From: a virus
Reading direction: 5' to 3' (one strand)
IMG/VR virus record: IMGVR_UViG_3300021478_000794
Span: 25,391 to 89,390 of that record
Length of the DNA: 64,000 nucleotides
The position numbers and the translations under genes were made by a program. Positions within the stretch are counted from its first letter, which is position 1. Each line of letters opens with the position of its first letter. Under the pieces are notes generated by a model, which was given only the letters and a program-made list of their open reading frames with translations, was not told where the DNA came from and did no database searches. Positions 8,388 through 16,514 of the stretch are shown here, one piece after another.

Positions 8388-8510
8388 TTAACCGACCGAG
8401 GAGTACATTTCGGGCTCCGGTAAGCCGAACTCTAACTGGGTTTCGAAGATGAAAACGATTTGACCGTCTTCTTCTAGAACGAACTGAATCCCGGAGTCTC
8501 GATCGTTCAT
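8388..8510 (-). CDS. Small acidic protein, unknown
   Basis: 40 aa (MNDRDSGIQFVLEEDGQIVF...). Its ATG overlaps the stop of the upstream gene (ATGA at 8507-8510), a normal arrangement in this genome, and codon choice matches its neighbours. The sequence suggests a small beta hairpin. No family recognised. Confidence 0.7.
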   Translation of the reverse strand: MNDRDSGIQFVLEEDGQIVFIFETQLEFGLPEPEMYSSVG

Positions 8511-8815
8511 AATTTTTCGATCCGGATCTGGAAGTAGCCCTTACCGGCGTCTACTTTAATTAAGGAACGGGTAAAGGATTGGCGTTTAATCCGGGCCGCG
8601 TCCGGGGTCTCCGCGCTCGCGACGACCGTATCGGTCCGGGTATCGACGATCCGGTAGATTTTCTTCTCCGGCCTCTCCGCGACCCAGGCTTCCGCCTCTT
8701 TCTCCCGGCCTCCGCCTTTTAGGAAAACGACCGTCTTCCAGGCGCACGCGATCGGCTGATACTCCTGGAGGAGGAGCGTCCCCGTACTCGCGGTAATCCA
8801 TCTTCTTTTCATCAT
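8507..8815 (-). CDS. Small basic protein, unknown
   Basis: 102 aa. Two ATGs in tandem open the gene; the first fits the fixed spacing of the CGAAATG leader in front of it. The N-terminal half is hydrophobic and aromatic (TLLLQEYQPIACAWKTVVF), followed by an amphipathic segment and KGYFQIRIEKL at the end. No recognised domain. It leads an operon with the 40-aa gene and perhaps the AAA+ trio. Confidence 0.7.
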   Translation of the reverse strand: MMKRRWITASTGTLLLQEYQPIACAWKTVVFLKGGGREKEAEAWVAERPEKKIYRIVDTRTDTVVASAETPDAARIKRQSFTRSLIKVDAGKGYFQIRIEKL

Positions 8816-8833
8816 ACCCTCTACATTTCGTGA
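8816..8833 (-). promoter_or_regulatory. CGAAATG leader box
   Basis: Gene-sense TCACGAAATGTAGAGGGT-ATG. Inner ATG is followed immediately by TAG (start-stop). Confidence 0.6.
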
Positions 8834-8843
8834 ATCGCGAGGG

Positions 8844-9113
8844 CTAATTGAGGCCGATGATTTGCGGACGACGATCGGTATCGCCGAGCCGGGTTACCGG
8901 CGCGAAGCTTTCTAGCTCGGCCCGGGAAAGGAGCCGGTTTACCGGGAACGGGTTATTCGAGATCGGACCGCCGAGAACCGCGCCGCCCGGATTAATCTTT
9001 AACGCCCAAGCGTTCCGGAGCGCGTCCCCCATATCGTCCCCCTCGACGACCGCTCCGCCGAGGAACCGCTCCGGCGGACCGGGCTCGACGAACGATAGAT
9101 ACCAGAGACTCAT
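8844..9113 (-). CDS. Unknown small protein
   Basis: 89 aa from the ATG at 9113 (MSLWYLSFVEPG), which overlaps the stop of the upstream gene; the longer upstream frame would overlap it fully and is unlikely. Gly/Pro-rich, with a likely beta-rich N-terminus and GGAVVEGDDMGDALRNAW helix. It may be a small mixed alpha/beta protein. No family recognised. Confidence 0.7.
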   Translation of the reverse strand: MSLWYLSFVEPGPPERFLGGAVVEGDDMGDALRNAWALKINPGGAVLGGPISNNPFPVNRLLSRAELESFAPVTRLGDTDRRPQIIGLN

Positions 9114-9280
9114 CGGTTTTCCTCCTTCTCCTTCTCTTTTCGGGTCTTCGCCCGGACTTCCCGCCGGACGAGTTCCTCGCCGTACCACTTCTCAAACTGT
9201 CCCGGGGTCATCGACATCTTAATTAAGCAGATCGCGAGATCGTACTTTTCTAAGTCTTCCTTAGTAATCGGCGTCAACAT
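9110..9280 (-). CDS. Small charged protein, unknown
   Basis: 56 aa. I place the start at the ATG at 9280 (MLTPITKEDLEKY) because GGAGAGGAG lies 5 bases upstream; an in-frame ATG at 9295 overlaps that ribosome site. C-terminus is strongly charged (KTRKEKEKEENR). Function unknown. Confidence 0.7.
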   Translation of the reverse strand: MLTPITKEDLEKYDLAICLIKMSMTPGQFEKWYGEELVRREVRAKTRKEKEKEENR

Positions 9281-9299
9281 TTTTCTCCTCTCCAAAAAT

Positions 9300-9325
9300 G
9301 AGCCGGGAGTATTACCTCCCGGCTC
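9300..9325 (-). terminator. Intrinsic terminator downstream of the DUF932 gene
   Basis: Perfect 10-bp stem GAGCCGGGAG/CTCCCGGCTC with a 6-base loop; on the minus strand it is followed by ATTTTT. Confidence 0.8.
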
Positions 9326-9330
9326 CCCTG

Positions 9331-9392
9331 CCGCACCAGGCCTTACCCCGCCATGCCTTATCTCGCCATGCCAGGTCTCGCCTTGCCTTACC
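9331..9392 (-). repeat. Imperfect tandem repeats downstream of the DUF932 gene
   Basis: On the minus strand about four units related to TAAGGCATGGCGAGG follow each other (TAAGGCAAGGCGAGACC, TGGCATGGCGAGA, TAAGGCATGGCGGGG, TAAGGCCTGGTGCGG). The array lies between the DUF932 stop and its terminator, does not code, and is rich in TGG in a genome that otherwise avoids TpG. Confidence 0.65.
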
Positions 9393-9415
9393 GTGCTCCG
9401 GCTTTCCGAAGATCG

Positions 9416-10528
9416 TTAAGAAAGAAGAGCTTTCCAAGCTTCTTCCAACTCTCTGGCTGAAGTCCCGTTCATCGTACTATTCGCTCGGGACTCTTCCGCC
9501 GAGATAAAGTTCTTGGTCTTCATAACCGGGACCGTCCGCGACCGGTCGTAAGAGACCGCTAGCGCCATCGCCAGTTTCGTATTCCCCCCGGCGATCGCCT
9601 TCCGGAAGGCCTCCATTATACGGTCGTGGGCCGCTACCTTCATAAAGTGGACCGTTACGTCGGGTTGCGAAGGATAGTCGAGGAAGTTCTTCAGCCAGTT
9701 CGAGGCTTCCTCGTTCGACATCGTTTCGTTGGCCAATTTCCCAACTTTTTCAATCAACTCCTTATTAAAGGTATCCTTCATCTCCAGGATCCGGACGACT
9801 TCTTTCGTTCGGATATGGACGAGTTTCGTATGACGGAAGGCGTACCCTTTCGACATCTTCAGTAAGTCCCCGTCGATCGTCGCCGCGACCTTAATTTCGA
9901 GGCACTTCGAGCCGTCGTGCGAGGAGTTTAGAAGGAGGTGCTGCTGGACTTCCTTCCCGCCGGGAAGAACGAGCTTCTCGTTAAGGGTAATAAAGGCGAA
10001 GACCTGGGCCCCGTTATTAAAGGAGCCGACCCGGGTAAACTCGCCCGAAGTCGCTTCGAGGAGCGGGATAACGTATTCGAGGATCTGTCGGTTCTGGACC
10101 GGAGTGTAGGTATCGCGCATTACCGCGAAGACCGTCTTCCGGTCGTCGGCCCGGCGGATCCCGGTAAAGGAGGGGACTACCCACTCGGCGTCCGGCTCGT
10201 CTTCGATTCCGGTAAGGACCGGCTTAATCCGGAAGGTTTCGACTTCGTAGTCGAGGCCGCCGAAGGCGAGGGCCTCTTCGATTTTTACCGTCGCCGGGAT
10301 CGCTCCGAAAACTCCCGAGGAGGGAGCCGGTTCCGCCGGAATAAGGTCGACCTGTACGGTAGCGGGAGCGCCGACTTCGATTACTTCGGCCTCGTCCGCC
10401 GGAGCGGTTTCGGGAAGTTCGAGGACGGGGGTTAAATTAAACCGACCGTAGAGCGAAAAATCGTTAAAAGCTTCGTCCGCTCGTTCGTCGTTTAGATCTA
10501 AGTTCGTTTCGTTATTTATATCGTTCAT
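9416..10528 (-). CDS. DUF932 (TIGR03299-type) phage/plasmid protein
   Basis: 370 aa. After an acidic, low-complexity N-terminus (~100 residues) comes a DUF932-type core: VPSFTGIRRADDRKTVFAVM, then YTPVQNRQILEYVIPLLEA, then RVGSFNNGAQVFAFITL, LLLNSSHDGSKCLEIKVAAT and FRHTKLVHIRTKEVVRILEM. The family is widespread on phages and plasmids; a DNA metabolism role is usual context but the activity is not established. It begins the replication block and has one of the best CGAAATG leaders. A repeat array and a terminator lie just downstream. Confidence 0.85.
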   Translation of the reverse strand: MNDINNETNLDLNDERADEAFNDFSLYGRFNLTPVLELPETAPADEAEVIEVGAPATVQVDLIPAEPAPSSGVFGAIPATVKIEEALAFGGLDYEVETFRIKPVLTGIEDEPDAEWVVPSFTGIRRADDRKTVFAVMRDTYTPVQNRQILEYVIPLLEATSGEFTRVGSFNNGAQVFAFITLNEKLVLPGGKEVQQHLLLNSSHDGSKCLEIKVAATIDGDLLKMSKGYAFRHTKLVHIRTKEVVRILEMKDTFNKELIEKVGKLANETMSNEEASNWLKNFLDYPSQPDVTVHFMKVAAHDRIMEAFRKAIAGGNTKLAMALAVSYDRSRTVPVMKTKNFISAEESRANSTMNGTSARELEEAWKALLS

Positions 10529-10547
10529 ACCGTATACATTTCGTGAG
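10529..10547 (-). promoter_or_regulatory. CGAAATG leader box (consensus copy)
   Basis: Gene-sense CTCACGAAATGTATACGGT-ATGA. The inner ATG reads ATG TAT ACG GTA TGA, so the 4-codon ORF stops on the gene's own ATGA. Identical to the copy at 57018-57036. Confidence 0.65.
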
Positions 10548-10592
10548 AAAATTCACGTTTTATATACAAAGAACGACCGGGGATAAATCTAA

Positions 10593-10892
10593 CTAGAAAA
10601 AGAGAGCGGTAACCTTCGACTTTAAGATCGCGAGCCGTTCGGAATCGACGAGACTCGTAACCTCGTCGGCGTTAAACATCCGTTCGACGACCGCTTCGAG
10701 GAAGGAAACGGTAATCTCCCCCATTAACTTCCGGATAACGAAGTTACTACAGAACTTCTCGACCCGGGCCGGATAGTTCTGCTTATCGGGGTCCGCAATC
10801 GGGTTCACCTCGATCAATAGCGCCAGTACTTCGGGACCCCGGCACGCCGGGATCTCCTGCATCGAATCCGCTTTTTGTAGATCAAAGGTCAT
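10593..10892 (-). CDS. Unknown phage protein
   Basis: 99 aa, mostly helical (EVLALLIEVNPIADPDK, FVIRKLMGEITVSFLEAVV). Its ATG overlaps the stop of the NUDIX gene (ATGA at 10889-10892), so the two are co-translated. No family recognised. Confidence 0.75.
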   Translation of the reverse strand: MTFDLQKADSMQEIPACRGPEVLALLIEVNPIADPDKQNYPARVEKFCSNFVIRKLMGEITVSFLEAVVERMFNADEVTSLVDSERLAILKSKVTALFF

Positions 10893-11548
10893 ATTGCCTC
10901 GCCGGGAAGAACCTTCTCCTCGCGAATTACCCGTACCATTTCGTTCCCGACGAGGGGACGTAATCCCGTTTGAAAGATGTATTTAAAAACGATCTTCGAC
11001 CAATTCTCCATCGCCTCATAATTTTCGGCCAATACCTCCCAAGGCGTTAACCGCGCTTTCGAAATATTAAGATCGTCGGTCTCCTCCCCGTTCCAGCGGA
11101 GGAGCTTTACTTCGTAGTAGAGGCCGAGATGGACCCGACCGAGCGGGTTCGAGTCGTCGTTTATTAACCCGACGAGTTCGATCCCCCGGATAAGCGAGGG
11201 TCCGACTTCTTCGAGGATCTCCCGGAGAACGGCGCTTAAAAAGGAGGGGTCCCCGGTATTGACGTGTCCGCCGAAGCCGAAACTAAACTGACGATGGAGC
11301 CGGGGGTCGCCTCCCTTCGGGCTCCGCCAATAGGAGAGGAATTGGAGCCGGTCGTGGACGGTAAAGTAAACGACGAGCTGCTTAAAGGAGGGGTCGTTCT
11401 CCGCTTTCGGGCGGGAGATCGGGACGAAGTTCCGCCGGTCGAGGAGGGGGAGATGCTCCGGGGCGAAAGGGACGATCCCCTGAAAGGCCCCTACGTCATC
11501 GAGAAGTTTCCGAGGGATCGTAAGGAGGGTTTCTATTTTCTCGGGCAT
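10889..11548 (-). CDS. NUDIX-family hydrolase (COG4112-like)
   Basis: About 219 aa from the ATG at 11548 (MPEKIETLL); an in-frame ATG 27 bases upstream is possible. The core matches the COG4112 predicted NUDIX phosphoesterases: KQLVVYFTVHDRLQFLSYWR, then RLHRQFSFGFGGHVNTGD, then the Nudix helix AVLREILEEVG. The REUxEExG part is intact, but the usual acidic residue 8 positions before it is Pro here. Expected role is hydrolysis of a nucleoside diphosphate derivative during phage nucleotide metabolism. It overlaps the upstream gene by 53 bases in another frame. Confidence 0.8.
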   Translation of the reverse strand: MPEKIETLLTIPRKLLDDVGAFQGIVPFAPEHLPLLDRRNFVPISRPKAENDPSFKQLVVYFTVHDRLQFLSYWRSPKGGDPRLHRQFSFGFGGHVNTGDPSFLSAVLREILEEVGPSLIRGIELVGLINDDSNPLGRVHLGLYYEVKLLRWNGEETDDLNISKARLTPWEVLAENYEAMENWSKIVFKYIFQTGLRPLVGNEMVRVIREEKVLPGEAI

Positions 11549-12065
11549 AATCTTCTTTTTCCGTCTCCGTTCCATTATTACCCGCCGTCGGCGGCGCGGC
11601 GACGATAATCTCCGGCTTTACCCCCGACCGCCGTAAGATCCCTTCGAGCCGTTTATAAAGAACCTCCATGTACTCGTCCCCGAGCCCGTTCTCCTCGAAG
11701 GAGGTAATCTGCTCCGAGTTCTTAAGATCGAGGAGAATTTCCGGTCGCCCGTTAACGAGGATCTTTTTCCTTAAGGAGCCGTTCGTCGGATGGGGCTCGT
11801 TCTCTAGTTCGAGCTTAAATTCCCGGTCTTTAAATTTTTCGGAAAGCCGCCGGAGTAAAATATCGTCCGATTTAACCTTCGATAGCAGGGTCAACGAAAG
11901 ATTAACGATTAACGAATGGTTTATCTCGGTGCAACCTCGAAGGGCGACCCCGGGTAGAGCGGTAACCGCTTGTTCGGCGATCCCTCGGGCGTCGGTTTCG
12001 TCTTTCCCGGCGACGACGATAAAAGCCGTCGAATTATCCGTCGTATAGAGAAAAGTCTTAGACAT
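11496..12065 (-). CDS. Unknown phage protein
   Basis: 189 aa. An N-terminal ~60 residues resemble a small alpha/beta unit (FIVVAGKDETDARGIAEQAV), followed by a long charged helical region (ILLRRLSEKFKDREFKLEL) and a polar tail. AAAGAG precedes the ATG. Sits in the replication and nucleotide cluster but shows no motif that I can assign. Confidence 0.75.
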   Translation of the reverse strand: MSKTFLYTTDNSTAFIVVAGKDETDARGIAEQAVTALPGVALRGCTEINHSLIVNLSLTLLSKVKSDDILLRRLSEKFKDREFKLELENEPHPTNGSLRKKILVNGRPEILLDLKNSEQITSFEENGLGDEYMEVLYKRLEGILRRSGVKPEIIVAAPPTAGNNGTETEKEDYARENRNPPYDPSETSR

Positions 12066-12107
12066 CTCTTTATACGTACGCCCCGACTTATTTCCTGATT
12101 CTTCATG

Positions 12108-12428
12108 TTAGAACGGTAAACCCTCTTCGTTCGTTTCTTCGTTCGGTCCGATTATTACCTCGATAATTTCGACCTCGCCGCTATCCAGGGCGAGCTGGAG
12201 TTTAGCGGCGAGATCGAGCGCCTTTTTAAAGTTCGGGATCGGTTTAAAATGTAAAATTACGGTCTCCTCTTCCGGCGCGAAAAAAATCGCGGCGAGATTA
12301 AGCGAAACGACGTGCAGTTCGAGGGAATTACCGGAAGGGCTCTCGAAGGTCGCCGCGACTTTTAAATCCTTATTCCCGCCCCGGAAGACGACCGCTTGGA
12401 GGCGGGCGATTAACTCTAAGACGCCCAT
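12108..12428 (-). CDS. Unknown phage protein
   Basis: 106 aa from the ATG at 12428 (MGVLELIARL), chosen because it lies 3 bases after the stop of the upstream zinc-ribbon gene. Two beta-rich segments (LHVVSLNLAAIFFAPEEETV) and a helical part (FKKALDLAAKLQLALDSG). No family recognised. Confidence 0.75.
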   Translation of the reverse strand: MGVLELIARLQAVVFRGGNKDLKVAATFESPSGNSLELHVVSLNLAAIFFAPEEETVILHFKPIPNFKKALDLAAKLQLALDSGEVEIIEVIIGPNEETNEEGLPF

Positions 12429-12433
12429 TACGC

Positions 12434-12679
12434 TTATCGATCGTCCCAATTAACCGGTTCGGATTGCGCGGGGCGGGTCCCGAGTAAAGCCGCGACCGCC
12501 CGGATCCGGACCGGATCGAGATCGAACCGGTACCCGTAACATCCCGGGCAAAAGTTCTTCCCCCGGACGACAATCGATTCGCATCCCTCGCAAACGGCGT
12601 ACCCCTGGGGGTGGGCGATAATTTCCTCGGCGCGTTTTTTCCGGTCTAGCGGAGGCGGCGGCATAACAACGGCTTCCAT
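12434..12679 (-). CDS. Small zinc-ribbon protein
   Basis: 81 aa. Two CxxC pairs, CEGC and CPGC, spaced 12 residues apart, form a classic zinc ribbon (CEGCESIVVRGKNFCPGCYG). The ribbon is flanked by a helical N-terminus. Located between the UvsW-like helicase and unknown genes, so a nucleic-acid-binding accessory role is plausible but inferred. GAGAG precedes the ATG. Confidence 0.75.
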   Translation of the reverse strand: MEAVVMPPPPLDRKKRAEEIIAHPQGYAVCEGCESIVVRGKNFCPGCYGYRFDLDPVRIRAVAALLGTRPAQSEPVNWDDR

Positions 12680-12687
12680 ACTCTCGG

Positions 12688-14373
12688 TTAAATTACCCTC
12701 GTCGTATTCCCGGAATACTTATTATGTAGATAGGCGAAGAAGGAAGGCCAATCCCCCCGGTTTTCCTCGGTCGTAATCTCCGCTCGCGAGAGGTAACGGA
12801 TCCGGGCTTCGGTATGTTCCCGGCTAAAGCGGGTTAGGAAATCGACCGGCATCCAGACCGGGGTATAATTCCCGGTTTCCCCGCTCTTCGCCCGGACCCC
12901 GCGCCCGATCCGCTGGACGACCCGGACGAGGCTCGCTCCGCCCGCCGCGAGAACGACCGAACCGATCCCCCGGATATCCTCCCCTTCGTCGAAGATCGTC
13001 GAGGCGAGAAGAACCGGGGTCTCGCCCGCTTCGAAGGCGGCGACGATCGCCCGGCGTTTCTTAGTAGTATGGGAGCCGTGGATAATCCCGATCTTCGCGG
13101 CCTCGATCGGGTCGCTCGCCCGGGTAAAGTAGCCCCGGAGGTAGTAGAGCTGGGCGATCTTCTCGGCGAGGACGAGGGCGGGCCGCCCGGCGGCGAGCGA
13201 GGCCCGGACGAAATCGAGGAGATCGGCGTTCCGCTCCTCCGCGAGAATAAGCATATCCCGCCCATAATCGGGATAAAGGTAGGTCTCGTCGTCGTCCGGG
13301 TTTAAACCTTTTTCCCGGTCGACCTTTACCCGCTCCGTCCAGAGCGTCCCGTCCTCCCGGTCGACCCGTAACCCGGTAACGTAATAGTCGCTCGCCTCTT
13401 TTTCCGGCGACCAGCGGATCTTCCGCCGTTTCCCCGGCCCGTCGAGCGATTCCGGGAATTCCCGGGCGCAAGCGACCGCTTCAGCGATAAACCCGATTTT
13501 CTCCATCTCCGACCGCCGGACCCGGGTAACGATCGGTCCTCCGATCCCGATTATCGTCCAGTCGGAAACCGGGTCGTCGACCTCGGGGGTCCCGGTAAAC
13601 TGGAAGATCGGAGCCTCCTCGACCCGCCGTAAGATCCGGAGGTAAGCGTCGCCGGTAACCCGGTGGGCTTCGTCGATTATTACCGCTCCCGCTCCGGCCC
13701 AGAGCTTCGCGAGGTCCTTATCCCGGATCGTCCCCTTCGTAAAACCGTGGATCGAACTGAGCGTCTGAACGGTACTAAAGATAATTTTATCGGTCGGTCG
13801 CGGGCGTTCGCCGTCCCCGAGGAGCCCGACGAGATCCGCGATCTCGGGGCAGCGCATCTTTACCCGCTCCGCCGCTCCCCGCATTAGGCCGGTCCGATGG
13901 ACTAAAAAGAAGACCGGCTCGGTATACTCTAGGAGGATCCGGGCGAGGAGGGTTATCGATTCCGTCTTCCCGCTCCCGGTAACCCCTTCGACGGTCCCGC
14001 CGCCCGCCCGGAGTAGCTCCCGGGTCATACGGCGCTGGTGTTCCGCAAGCGTTATCCCCTCTAGGGCGAGACTTTCGACGAGCGGAAGGTAAGGAGCCGC
14101 GACCCCGGCCCATTCGGCCTCGTAGGGGCGGTAATCGACGGCGTATCCCTCTTTCCGGGCCTCGGCGACGATCTCCGAAGCGAGCCCCCGGAGAAATTGG
14201 CCTCCTTCGCTAATCATGTGCACTCGCCCGTCCCAGTACCCCTTCCGGAAAGCATCGATCTTATACCGGTCCGGGTTTAACCAGGAGAACCGGAACCGGA
14301 GCGTCTTAAAAATCGACCATTCGCTCGGTTCCCGCTCGATACAACCGAAAAGGCCTTTAAACACGATCCTCAT
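12688..14373 (-). CDS. UvsW-like superfamily 2 DNA helicase
   Basis: 561 aa. The N-terminal ~90 residues contain WDGRVHMI, reminiscent of the UvsW N-terminal module. SF2 motifs follow in order: I GVTGSGKTES (130-139), Ia FLVHRTGLM, II IIDEAH (D233-H236), III FTGTP (~260), V IFDEGEDI region and VI QRIGRGVR. UvsW-type helicases migrate branched DNA and unwind R-loops to switch T4 from origin- to recombination-dependent replication; by homology this enzyme would process recombination intermediates together with the adjacent RuvC-like nuclease. Confidence 0.88.
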   Translation of the reverse strand: MRIVFKGLFGCIEREPSEWSIFKTLRFRFSWLNPDRYKIDAFRKGYWDGRVHMISEGGQFLRGLASEIVAEARKEGYAVDYRPYEAEWAGVAAPYLPLVESLALEGITLAEHQRRMTRELLRAGGGTVEGVTGSGKTESITLLARILLEYTEPVFFLVHRTGLMRGAAERVKMRCPEIADLVGLLGDGERPRPTDKIIFSTVQTLSSIHGFTKGTIRDKDLAKLWAGAGAVIIDEAHRVTGDAYLRILRRVEEAPIFQFTGTPEVDDPVSDWTIIGIGGPIVTRVRRSEMEKIGFIAEAVACAREFPESLDGPGKRRKIRWSPEKEASDYYVTGLRVDREDGTLWTERVKVDREKGLNPDDDETYLYPDYGRDMLILAEERNADLLDFVRASLAAGRPALVLAEKIAQLYYLRGYFTRASDPIEAAKIGIIHGSHTTKKRRAIVAAFEAGETPVLLASTIFDEGEDIRGIGSVVLAAGGASLVRVVQRIGRGVRAKSGETGNYTPVWMPVDFLTRFSREHTEARIRYLSRAEITTEENRGDWPSFFAYLHNKYSGNTTRVI

Positions 14374-14379
14374 TTTATA

Positions 14380-14808
14380 TTAGCTATCCCATCCCGAGAT
14401 TTCGTGCATCTCCGCGATCTCGATTTCGTACCGGACCGCTCCGGCGAGCGAGTCGCCTTCGGAAACGGTAAAAAGCCGGTATCCGGCCCCGGTCGCATAC
14501 GTATTTATTACCCGGACGACTTCCTCTAACGAGGGAGCGCTCTTCTCCCAAAAGCGCTCGCTAAAAATCCGGTTCCAATTTAGTAAGAAATTAAGCGCCT
14601 CCGACCCGTTAATAACGGCCTTTAAACCGCTCGACGAATTCCAGAGGATCCGTTTTTCTAAAACTTTAAATTCGCCGTTCGCGATCTCTCCCGAAACGAT
14701 CGCGAGATCGGTATTACTTAAGACGATATTTAACGCCGGGTTGAGCGGTCGCCGGTAGACGACCGATTCGGTTTTTAGAAGCTTTAAAACCGTCTCGGAA
14801 TTAGGCAC
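14380..14808 (-). CDS. Unknown protein with C-terminal MHEISGWD tail
   Basis: 142 aa from the GTG at 14808, placed just after the stop of the RuvC-like gene; longer frames would overlap that gene throughout. No domain recognised. It ends YEIEIAEMHEISGWDS-stop, one of the clearest copies of the tail shared with six other genes of this phage. The final ~35 residues resemble the end of the 59655-60023 product (YEISIEIMHEFSGWDA). Lies inside the replication operon between helicase and nuclease. Confidence 0.75.
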   Translation of the reverse strand: MPNSETVLKLLKTESVVYRRPLNPALNIVLSNTDLAIVSGEIANGEFKVLEKRILWNSSSGLKAVINGSEALNFLLNWNRIFSERFWEKSAPSLEEVVRVINTYATGAGYRLFTVSEGDSLAGAVRYEIEIAEMHEISGWDS

Positions 14809-14815
14809 GGGCTTT

Positions 14816-15292
14816 TTAGAGGGCGAATTTAAAGTCCCGGGCCGCCAGCGCCAGTAACCAGAGGGCGTCGGCGTGATTGTCGTCGAGAATTGCGACCCCG
14901 GGAAATTTACTTCGCGCCCCTTTAAGCATCGCCTCCTTATTGGAGTTCCCCTTTCCGGTCGCGAAACGCTTAATCTCGGTCGGAGAATAGCCTTTATAAT
15001 CAATCTCCCGCGCCGTCGCCCACCGCTCAATAATCGCCTGGAGCTTGGCCTGGTGGACGAGGGCCCCCTGCATTTTCGGCATAGCGTTCCGGGCCGCTTC
15101 GAAAACGACGAGTTTTAAAGGCGATTTCCCGCCCTCTAACGTGACCGCGATTTCGTTAAGCTTCGCTTCGAGCCGGAGCAGTTTCATCCCCCCACTCTCG
15201 TCGCGTCGGATCGATAGATCCCAAACTCCGCTCATCTCCGGCGTAACCGCCCAACCGCACGACGTCGCCGGATCGAGAGCTAGACAACTCAT
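14816..15292 (-). CDS. RuvC-like Holliday junction resolvase / RNase H-fold nuclease
   Basis: 158 aa from the ATG at 15292 (MSCLALDPATSCGWAV), which is preceded by AGGGAGA. The RuvC-type fold is visible: first catalytic Asp in LALDPATSCGWA (D7), acidic residue in LVVFEAARN, then HQAKLQAIIERWA, KRFATGKGNSNKEAM and the last catalytic region DDNHADALWLLA. Phage RuvC-like enzymes resolve recombination junctions before packaging. Lies with the UvsW-like helicase and HD hydrolase in one operon. Confidence 0.88.
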   Translation of the reverse strand: MSCLALDPATSCGWAVTPEMSGVWDLSIRRDESGGMKLLRLEAKLNEIAVTLEGGKSPLKLVVFEAARNAMPKMQGALVHQAKLQAIIERWATAREIDYKGYSPTEIKRFATGKGNSNKEAMLKGARSKFPGVAILDDNHADALWLLALAARDFKFAL

Positions 15293-15294
15293 AA

Positions 15295-16011
15295 TCATCT
15301 CCCTAATGAACGCCCATTCTGGCAATCCGAAGAGATAAAATCCGCCGTATGGAGAAGGATCCCGAGCGGCGTCGGGGCGACCGAATACTTACTCCCGGTA
15401 ACTAACGTCGACCAGCCCCCGTGGTGGAGACAGATCGCGCTTAAAGCCTGTTCGCTAAGGATAATCCCGTTCTTCGCGCAGATCCCGGCGACGATCGCCC
15501 CGTCGTCGACCGGTAGCCGGTTCGGACGGGCGATAAACCGGGGAACTTTAAACGGATCGATCGGCTCCCCGTTCTTTACGGCGTCGATCTTATAGGAAAT
15601 CGACGACTTCGTATCGTCAACCTCGACCGTAACCCCGAGTTTAAGGGCGTACTCGATCTGGGGGTTGGTCGCCGGTTCGGTATCGAAAACGTAGCGGTAA
15701 CTTTCCCCGAAAACGTAGCTACAGGCCTTATCGATATCGTGGAAGTAAGTCGCGGTAAAGACGTCGTCGATCGTAAACCGGCATTCGTCCAGTATACAGA
15801 GCGGTAAGATCGTCTGGACGTTATTCGCGACCTCTAAAATATGGTCGTAATAGCCGCCAGGATAACAATGGTGGTTAGCGCGACTAGCCGGAAAAGTCCG
15901 GATCGCCTCGATATTTTCCTTATGGAAAGCGATAATCCGGTCTTTCGTTTCCCCGTCGGAAAGAAAGTGGACTAAAACTTCGAGAAGAGGGTCGGGCTCG
16001 GCGTAAGTCAT
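15295..16011 (-). CDS. HD-domain phosphohydrolase
   Basis: 238 aa from the ATG at 16011 (MTYAEPDP). Metal ligands typical of HD hydrolases are visible in order: ANHHCYPGGYYDH, TATYFHDIDKA (the HD pair), CLHHGGW and LLHTADF (late Asp). Likely acts on a nucleotide or cyclic nucleotide. Stop and start codons nearly touch those of both neighbours, consistent with a single operon with polymerase and RuvC-like nuclease. Substrate unknown. Confidence 0.8.
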   Translation of the reverse strand: MTYAEPDPLLEVLVHFLSDGETKDRIIAFHKENIEAIRTFPASRANHHCYPGGYYDHILEVANNVQTILPLCILDECRFTIDDVFTATYFHDIDKACSYVFGESYRYVFDTEPATNPQIEYALKLGVTVEVDDTKSSISYKIDAVKNGEPIDPFKVPRFIARPNRLPVDDGAIVAGICAKNGIILSEQALSAICLHHGGWSTLVTGSKYSVAPTPLGILLHTADFISSDCQNGRSLGR

Positions 16012-16013
16012 AC

Positions 16014-16505
16014 TTAGTGCGTCTCTTCGTACATTTCGGCTCGCGCTCCCGCCGGTTTGTATTGAGCCGACCGGGTTAACGCGCAAATCTCCTTAATCGC
16101 CTCGAACTTCCGTTCAACGGTCTTTTGTATCCCCCAGAGCTGATCGACGATTTCCTCTAGATCGGAGAGGGTCGTCGAAAGTTCTCGGTAAGTTTTATCG
16201 TCCCAGATCGCCTGTTTTAACGATTCCTCGGTCGGGCGGGACCCCTTATATTTCGCCGCGTAACCGCCGTCGATTTTTAACTGGTGATAAAGGCGGCCCG
16301 CGTAGACGCAGATCTCCTGCTCGGCGACCCGCTTCCGTTTCCGCATCGTCGAGAGCCAGAACGCCGAGACGCTATACTGCTTAATCGCCGCTTCGAAGGA
16401 CTCCTGGGGGTTCTCGCCGAGGGCTTGATACTCCGAGGGGTCGAAGGAAATCGCTTTCCCGTTATGGACGAAATTAATTATGTAAGTTGGAGCTTTCGTA
16501 TGCAT
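16014..16505 (-). CDS. Unknown recombination-cluster protein (possibly UvsY-like)
   Basis: 163 aa. N-terminal beta segment (YIINFVHNGKAISFDPSEYQ) followed by long amphipathic helices (KRVAEQEICVYAGRLYHQLK, LSDLEEIVDQLWGIQKTVE). The arrangement of charged helices and an RLY..L pattern is like phage UvsY-type recombination mediators, but similarity is weak and I would not assign it firmly. Sits between DNA polymerase and HD hydrolase. Confidence 0.7.
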   Translation of the reverse strand: MHTKAPTYIINFVHNGKAISFDPSEYQALGENPQESFEAAIKQYSVSAFWLSTMRKRKRVAEQEICVYAGRLYHQLKIDGGYAAKYKGSRPTEESLKQAIWDDKTYRELSTTLSDLEEIVDQLWGIQKTVERKFEAIKEICALTRSAQYKPAGARAEMYEETH

Positions 16506-16514
16506 AAGGCCGGG

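Noticed and set aside
9331-9392. CRISPR-like array
   Set aside because: Units are short, imperfect and without spacers; no cas genes.
14809-15030. Upstream part of the long frame preceding the MHEISGWDS gene
   Set aside because: Overlaps the RuvC-like gene throughout and is Arg-rich; the GTG at 14808 after the RuvC-like stop is a better start.
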